Under the pieces are notes generated by a model. That model did no database searches, was not told the origin of the DNA, and worked only from the letters and a program-made list of their open reading frames with translations. This document shows positions 60,264 through 64,000 of a DNA stretch of 64,000 nucleotides, piece after piece. The position numbers were made by a program, and so were the translations under genes. Positions within the stretch are counted from its first letter, which is position 1. The number at the start of each line of letters is the position of its first letter. This DNA is from Mycetocola saprophilus (lineage in GTDB: Bacteria; Actinomycetota; Actinomycetes; Actinomycetales; Microbacteriaceae): NCBI RefSeq assembly GCF_000718085.1, contig NZ_JOEC01000002.1, forward strand, positions 868,001 to 932,000, in the 5' to 3' direction.

Positions 60264-61193
60264 ATGAACCCGACGCACGTACGCACGCGCGGGGACTCGG
60301 ATCGTAAGGATCTGAGTTACCCGCCGCTCCCGCAGCCGCTCACCTCCGGTGTGTACGACAACCACACCCACCTGGAAATCGCCGACGGCGATCAGGCTCT
60401 CGACTATCGCGAGCAGCTTGATCGCGCCTCAAGCGTGGGGGTCAAGGGTGTCGTTCAGGTGGGCACCGACCTTGTTACCTCGCGCTGGGGTGCTCAGATC
60501 GCCGCGATCGAACCGCGGGTGCTCGCGGCCGTGGCCATCCACCCCAACGACACCCCCGAGCTTGAGGCTCAGGGCCTGTTGGATGAGCACCTCGCGGGCA
60601 TCGATGAGCTGGCCGCGCTGCCACGGGTACGCGCGGTGGGCGAGACCGGACTCGACTTCTTCCGCACCGGAGAAGACGGCCGGGCCGCCCAGTTCCGGGC
60701 GTTTGAGGCGCACATCGAGATCGCCAAGAAGCACAACCTGGCCCTGCAGATTCACGACCGCGACGCCCACAACGAGGTCGTGGAAACGCTGCTGCGGGTG
60801 GGCGCGCCCGAACGCACGGTCTTCCACTGTTTCTCGGGAGACGTGGAGCTGGCCGAGATCTGCATCAAAAACGGCTGGTACATGTCGCTCTCGGGCACGG
60901 TGACGTTCAAGAACGCCCACAACCTGCGCCGGGTCCTGGATATCGCGCCGCGCTCGCTGCTGATGATCGAAACCGACGCGCCCTATCTCACCCCGACCCC
61001 GTTCCGCGGTCGGCCCAACGCCCCCTACCTCATTCCCTATACGCTGCGTGCGATCGCCGAGTACCTGGATCTTGATCCGGTGATGCTCGCCACCCAGCTC
61101 AGCTCCAATACCGAAGCCGTATACGGCCGCTGGGATCACGATCCGATCCGCTCCCAGACCGGCCCGAACGACCGAACGAAAAGTACCCAATGA
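60264..61193 (+). CDS. tatD: TatD-family metal-dependent hydrolase
   Basis: A 309-residue TIM-barrel hydrolase. Metal site HTHLE near 34-38 after YDN, GETGLDFFR, LQIHDRDAHNEV, FHCFSG and METDAPYLTP-like IETDAPYLTPTPFRGRPN. TatD enzymes act as 3'-5' exonucleases or deoxyribonucleases. TAGCGT is 7 nt before the ATG. Its stop overlaps the rsmA start by 4 bp (ATGA), the conserved actinobacterial order metG-tatD-rsmA-ispE. Confidence 0.95.
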   Translation: MNPTHVRTRGDSDRKDLSYPPLPQPLTSGVYDNHTHLEIADGDQALDYREQLDRASSVGVKGVVQVGTDLVTSRWGAQIAAIEPRVLAAVAIHPNDTPELEAQGLLDEHLAGIDELAALPRVRAVGETGLDFFRTGEDGRAAQFRAFEAHIEIAKKHNLALQIHDRDAHNEVVETLLRVGAPERTVFHCFSGDVELAEICIKNGWYMSLSGTVTFKNAHNLRRVLDIAPRSLLMIETDAPYLTPTPFRGRPNAPYLIPYTLRAIAEYLDLDPVMLATQLSSNTEAVYGRWDHDPIRSQTGPNDRTKSTQ

Positions 61194-62038
61194 ACCTGCT
61201 CGGCCCCGCCGAAATCCGCGATCTCGCGGAAATGCTTGATGTGACGCCCACCAAGAAGCTCGGCCAGAACTTTGTGGTGGACGCCAACACCGTCCGCAAG
61301 ATCGTGAAGGTCGCAAACGTCGAGGCCGGTGACGCGGTGATCGAGATCGGTCCCGGACTCGGTTCGCTGACCCTGGGTCTGCTGGAGGCCGAGGCCCGCG
61401 TGGTCGCCGTGGAGATTGACTCGCGCCTGGCCGAGCAGCTGCCCAAGACCGTGGCCGCCCTCGCCCCCGAGGCCGAGCTCACCGTGGTGCACCAAGACGC
61501 CCTGAAGGTCACCGAGCTGCCGCTTGCGCCCACCCGCCTGGTGGCCAACCTGCCCTACAACATCTCGGTGCCGGTGCTGCTGCACCTGCTGGAGCACTTC
61601 GATTCGCTCACCTCGGGTGTGGTCATGGTGCAGGCCGAGGTGGGTCACCGCCTGGCCGCCGAGCCGGGCTCGAAGATCTATGGCAGCCCGAGCGTGAAGG
61701 CCGAATGGTACGGAAACTGGCGGATCGCCGGAACCGTGAGCCGTCAGGTGTTCTGGCCGGTCCCCAACGTGGACTCGGTCCTGGTGGGCTTTGAGCGTCG
61801 CGAAGATCAGATCGGCACGCTTGAGGAGCGGGCCCTGACCTTCGCGCTGGTGGATGCGGCCTTCGGTCAGCGTCGCAAAATGTTGCGGCAGTCCCTGGGC
61901 CAGGTTTTGGGTGGTGCCGACGTGGCCACCGAGCGCCTGGAAGCCGCGGGAATCGCGCCCACCGCGCGCGGTGAGGCCCTGACCGTGCACGACTTTTTGG
62001 GTGTGGCTCGCGCGCATCTGAGCGCAGACGGTAAATAA
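61190..62038 (+). CDS. rsmA: 16S rRNA A1518/A1519 dimethyltransferase
   Basis: A 282-residue SAM-dependent KsgA enzyme that dimethylates two adenines near the 3' end of 16S rRNA late in 30S assembly. LGQNFVVD, SAM loop EIGPGLGSLT near 52-61, catalytic NLPYN at 120-124, and the C-terminal helical domain with RRKMLRQSL. The start overlaps the tatD stop. Confidence 0.97.
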   Translation: MNLLGPAEIRDLAEMLDVTPTKKLGQNFVVDANTVRKIVKVANVEAGDAVIEIGPGLGSLTLGLLEAEARVVAVEIDSRLAEQLPKTVAALAPEAELTVVHQDALKVTELPLAPTRLVANLPYNISVPVLLHLLEHFDSLTSGVVMVQAEVGHRLAAEPGSKIYGSPSVKAEWYGNWRIAGTVSRQVFWPVPNVDSVLVGFERREDQIGTLEERALTFALVDAAFGQRRKMLRQSLGQVLGGADVATERLEAAGIAPTARGEALTVHDFLGVARAHLSADGK

Positions 62039-62067
62039 CGTTAGATATCCTGCGTTAGGTTTAACTC

Positions 62068-63003
62068 ATGAGCGCCAACCAGACGTCCACTGAGGTAGCA
62101 GCCCGGGCCCCCGGGAAGGTGAACCTGTTCCTGTCCGTGGGAGCGGTCCGCGAGGATGGATACCACGAGGTAGCCACCGCGTATCAGGCCGTGTCCCTGT
62201 ATGAGGACGTCTACGCCTCACATGCGAGCGATTTCGCTGTGAGTTTCGAGGGTAAGATCAACACCGATTCGGTGCCCACCGATGGCTCGAACCTGGCGAT
62301 CAAGGCGGCCCGCCTGCTGGCTCGCAAGACCGGCTATCGTGGCGGGGTGCACCTGCGGATCGAGAAGAACGTTCCGGTTGCCGGCGGCATGGGCGGCGGC
62401 TCCGCCGACGCCGCGGCGACCCTGGTCGCCTGTGACGCGCTCTGGGGAACGGGCCTCGGCCGCGAGGAACTCGTGCGCCTGGCCGCCAAGCTCGGGGCCG
62501 ATGTGCCCTTTGCCCTGGTGGGCGGCACGGCCCTGGGCACCGGACGCGGCGAACGCCTGAGCCCGGCGCTGGCCACCGGCCAGTTCACCTGGGTGTTTGC
62601 CCTCGCCGATCAGGGACTCTCGACCCCCGCCGTCTACGCCAAGCTCGACGAGCACCGCGAAAAGCACGCCCTGGACATTTCCCCCGCCCGCGACGTGCCC
62701 AGCGTGGATAACGACGTGCTGCAGGCCCTGCGTGCCGGGGACACGATCATGCTCGCCAACGCCCTGCACAACGACATGCAGGTGGCCGCGCTGCAGATGC
62801 AGCCGGGCCTGGCCGACGTGATTGAGCTGGGTGAGCGCTCCGGTGCCCTGGCCGGCATCGTCTCCGGTTCGGGACCCACCGTGGCCTTCCTGGCCGAGGA
62901 CTCCGATGCGGCCCTGGAAATCCAGGTCTCGCTGAGCGCCAACGGCATCCGCACCGTCCGGGCCACCGGCCCCGCCTCGGGCGCGCGCCTGCTCACCGAC
63001 TAA
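62068..63003 (+). CDS. ispE: 4-diphosphocytidyl-2-C-methyl-D-erythritol kinase
   Basis: A 311-residue GHMP kinase of the non-mevalonate isoprenoid pathway. [12 protein letters not shown] at the N terminus, ATP loop [16 protein letters not shown] at 103-118, [21 protein letters not shown] and [19 protein letters not shown] lies exactly 6 nt before the ATG, so it may have its own leaderless transcript in addition to read-through from rsmA 29 bp upstream. Confidence 0.97.
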   Translation: MSANQTSTEVAARAPGKVNLFLSVGAVREDGYHEVATAYQAVSLYEDVYASHASDFAVSFEGKINTDSVPTDGSNLAIKAARLLARKTGYRGGVHLRIEKNVPVAGGMGGGSADAAATLVACDALWGTGLGREELVRLAAKLGADVPFALVGGTALGTGRGERLSPALATGQFTWVFALADQGLSTPAVYAKLDEHREKHALDISPARDVPSVDNDVLQALRAGDTIMLANALHNDMQVAALQMQPGLADVIELGERSGALAGIVSGSGPTVAFLAEDSDAALEIQVSLSANGIRTVRATGPASGARLLTD

Positions 63004-63056
63004 CCTGTCTCATCGATTACACGGAGATGTCTTCCGGGGACTGACAAACTGTCCTC

Positions 63057-63440
63057 ATGAGTGGATTTCATCATGTCGAGATTTGGATCGCGGACCGCGC
63101 GGCGCTCACGGACTGGGCCTGGTTACTGAGCCGTCTTGGCTTCACCCAGGACAGCGTGTGGGACGAAGGCGAGTCCTGGGGTGCCGGAGGTGCGTATCTG
63201 AGCCTCACTACCTCGCCCAACATGTCCTCGTCCATACACGATCGGCGGAGGGCCGGAATCAATCATTTGGCCTTCCGCGGTGGATCCCGGGCCGATGTGG
63301 ACGCGCTCGTCGCCGCGGCCCCGGCCCATGGTTGGCGTCCGTTGTATGCCGAGCGTTATCCGTACGCCGGCGGAACTGACCACTATGCGTGCTGGCTAGA
63401 AAACTCCGCCGGTTTCAAGACTGAGGTGGTTGCTGAATAG
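63057..63440 (+). CDS. VOC (glyoxalase/bleomycin-resistance-like) family protein
   Basis: A 127-residue vicinal-oxygen-chelate fold protein: FHHVEIWIADRAALTDWAWLLSRLGF, GINHLAFRGGSRADVDALVAAAP, GTDHYACWLENSAGFKTEVVAE. Candidate metal ligands are His5 or His6, the His of INHLAF and the C-terminal Glu. Substrate unknown; relatives include lyases and drug-binding proteins. CAAACT lies 6 nt before the ATG (leaderless). A very strong terminator follows. Confidence 0.88.
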   Translation: MSGFHHVEIWIADRAALTDWAWLLSRLGFTQDSVWDEGESWGAGGAYLSLTTSPNMSSSIHDRRRAGINHLAFRGGSRADVDALVAAAPAHGWRPLYAERYPYAGGTDHYACWLENSAGFKTEVVAE

Positions 63441-63446
63441 TCCACC

Positions 63447-63490
63447 CACACAAAAGACCCACGGGAGAAATCCCGTGGGTCTTTTGTGTG
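63447..63490. terminator. bidirectional terminator
   Basis: Perfect 20-bp stem starting CACACAAAAGACCCACGGGA with GAAA tetraloop; TTTTGTG on the exit side. Confidence 0.93.
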
Positions 63491-63498
63491 GTGTGTGA

Positions 63499-64000
63499 CT
63501 AGTTCACGCAGGGGATGGAGCCCGCCTGCAGGGGCTCCTTCCAGTCGTGGTAGGTGTTGTCGGCCGGTGCCTCGGAGGAGGGGGAACCCGGGGTGGCCGG
63601 TGCCTCGGAGGCGGGTGCCTGCGGGGTTTCCGGAGTCTTGGGGGTCTCGGCGCTGCCGGTTCCTGCACCGCCGGTGGCGGGGGTTTCCGGGGTGGCGCTG
63701 CCGGAGGGGGTGGTGCCGAGCAGCTGGGCCACGGTCGCGTGGATCTGGTCGAGGTCCACCAGGTTCACGTCCTTGCCATCGCGCTTGGCGTAGCCGGTGA
63801 TCGGCAGGGTCGTGAAGGTGATGTTGCCGCCGGCGAGGCTCGAGGCCTGCTGGGCGAAGCTCAGGAACTCGAATCCGTCATCCACCGCGATGTACTGCTT
63901 GGCGGTGCCCACCAGGCTCGTGATGGTGGCCGGGTTGGTGAAGGTGCCCGCCTGCTTGAGCTTATAGGCGAGGGAGACCATGAACGCCTGCTGGCGACGG
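63499..64000 (-). CDS. LCP (LytR-CpsA-Psr) family protein, C-terminal part
   Basis: The last 166 codons of a gene that continues beyond the right edge. RRQQAFMVSLAYKLKQAG is the conserved C-terminal segment of the LCP catalytic domain, and YIAVDDGFEFLSFAQQASSLAGGNITFTTLPITGYAKRDGKDVNLVDLDQIHATVAQLLG continues that fold in sequence. An Ala/Pro/Thr/Glu-rich extracellular tail of about 60 residues follows, with final motif NTYHDWKEPLQAGSIPCVN. LCP enzymes attach glycopolymers to peptidoglycan at the outer membrane face. Confidence 0.9.
   Translation of the reverse strand, partial: RRQQAFMVSLAYKLKQAGTFTNPATITSLVGTAKQYIAVDDGFEFLSFAQQASSLAGGNITFTTLPITGYAKRDGKDVNLVDLDQIHATVAQLLGTTPSGSATPETPATGGAGTGSAETPKTPETPQAPASEAPATPGSPSSEAPADNTYHDWKEPLQAGSIPCVN

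Overview
The window is high-GC actinobacterial chromosome, most likely from the Microbacteriaceae or a near relative in the Micrococcales. The evidence is the overall GC bias, GTG and TTG starts, a class Ib nrdHIEF operon, an rsmI / metG-tatD-rsmA-ispE housekeeping block beside a protein O-mannosyltransferase, cell-wall proteins with LAXTG-type sorting signals, and many genes whose -10 hexamer lies 6-7 nt before the start codon, so that their mRNAs are probably leaderless. I see no tRNA, rRNA, insertion sequence, prophage or CRISPR array.

Layout. 1-6.3 kb: the truncated start of a glycosyltransferase, a small membrane protein, a NarL-type two-component pair, an ABC-F ATPase, a YbaK-type deacylase and a MepB-like protein. 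6.7-18.9 kb: a trimethylamine monooxygenase-like flavoprotein, a FadR-family regulator with a CynX-type exporter, a WYL regulator, a BASS/ACR3-like transporter behind an aldo-keto reductase, an NmrA-like oxidoreductase, an acyl-CoA-dehydrogenase-like protein with a repeat-encoded N terminus, an esterase and an MFS carrier. 19-23.6 kb: nrdH-nrdI-nrdE-nrdF, with a dense upstream regulatory region holding DnaA-box-like 9-mers, hairpins between genes, and a tandem repeat built on the nrdE stop codon. 23.7-26.5 kb: an MFS and flavodoxin-fold oxidoreductase pair under a strong palindrome, then a sulfurtransferase.

26.5-38.3 kb holds the most system-like locus. It is a seven-gene overlapping MoxR / DUF58 / von Willebrand A / TPR (Bat-type) operon flanked on both sides by LAXTG-anchored surface proteins. 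38.4-43.1 kb: a flavin reductase behind a near-perfect palindrome, and the HrpA helicase. 43.3-49.3 kb: a LacI regulator with a carbohydrate ABC importer that lacks its own ATPase, followed by a tautomerase and an epimerase. 49.4-55 kb: a second sulfurtransferase without the catalytic cysteine, a wall-anchored M14 carboxypeptidase, and metY followed by an 18-codon ORF that copies the metY 3' end and a CoA-binding protein.

55.1-64 kb: a guanidine-III riboswitch upstream of an SMR guanidinium exporter, a small leaderless membrane protein, protein O-mannosyltransferase, rsmI, metG, tatD, rsmA, ispE, a VOC-fold protein, and the 3' end of an LCP-family cell-wall ligase. The O-mannosyltransferase, LCP protein and glycosyltransferase fit an envelope that displays the three wall-anchored proteins.
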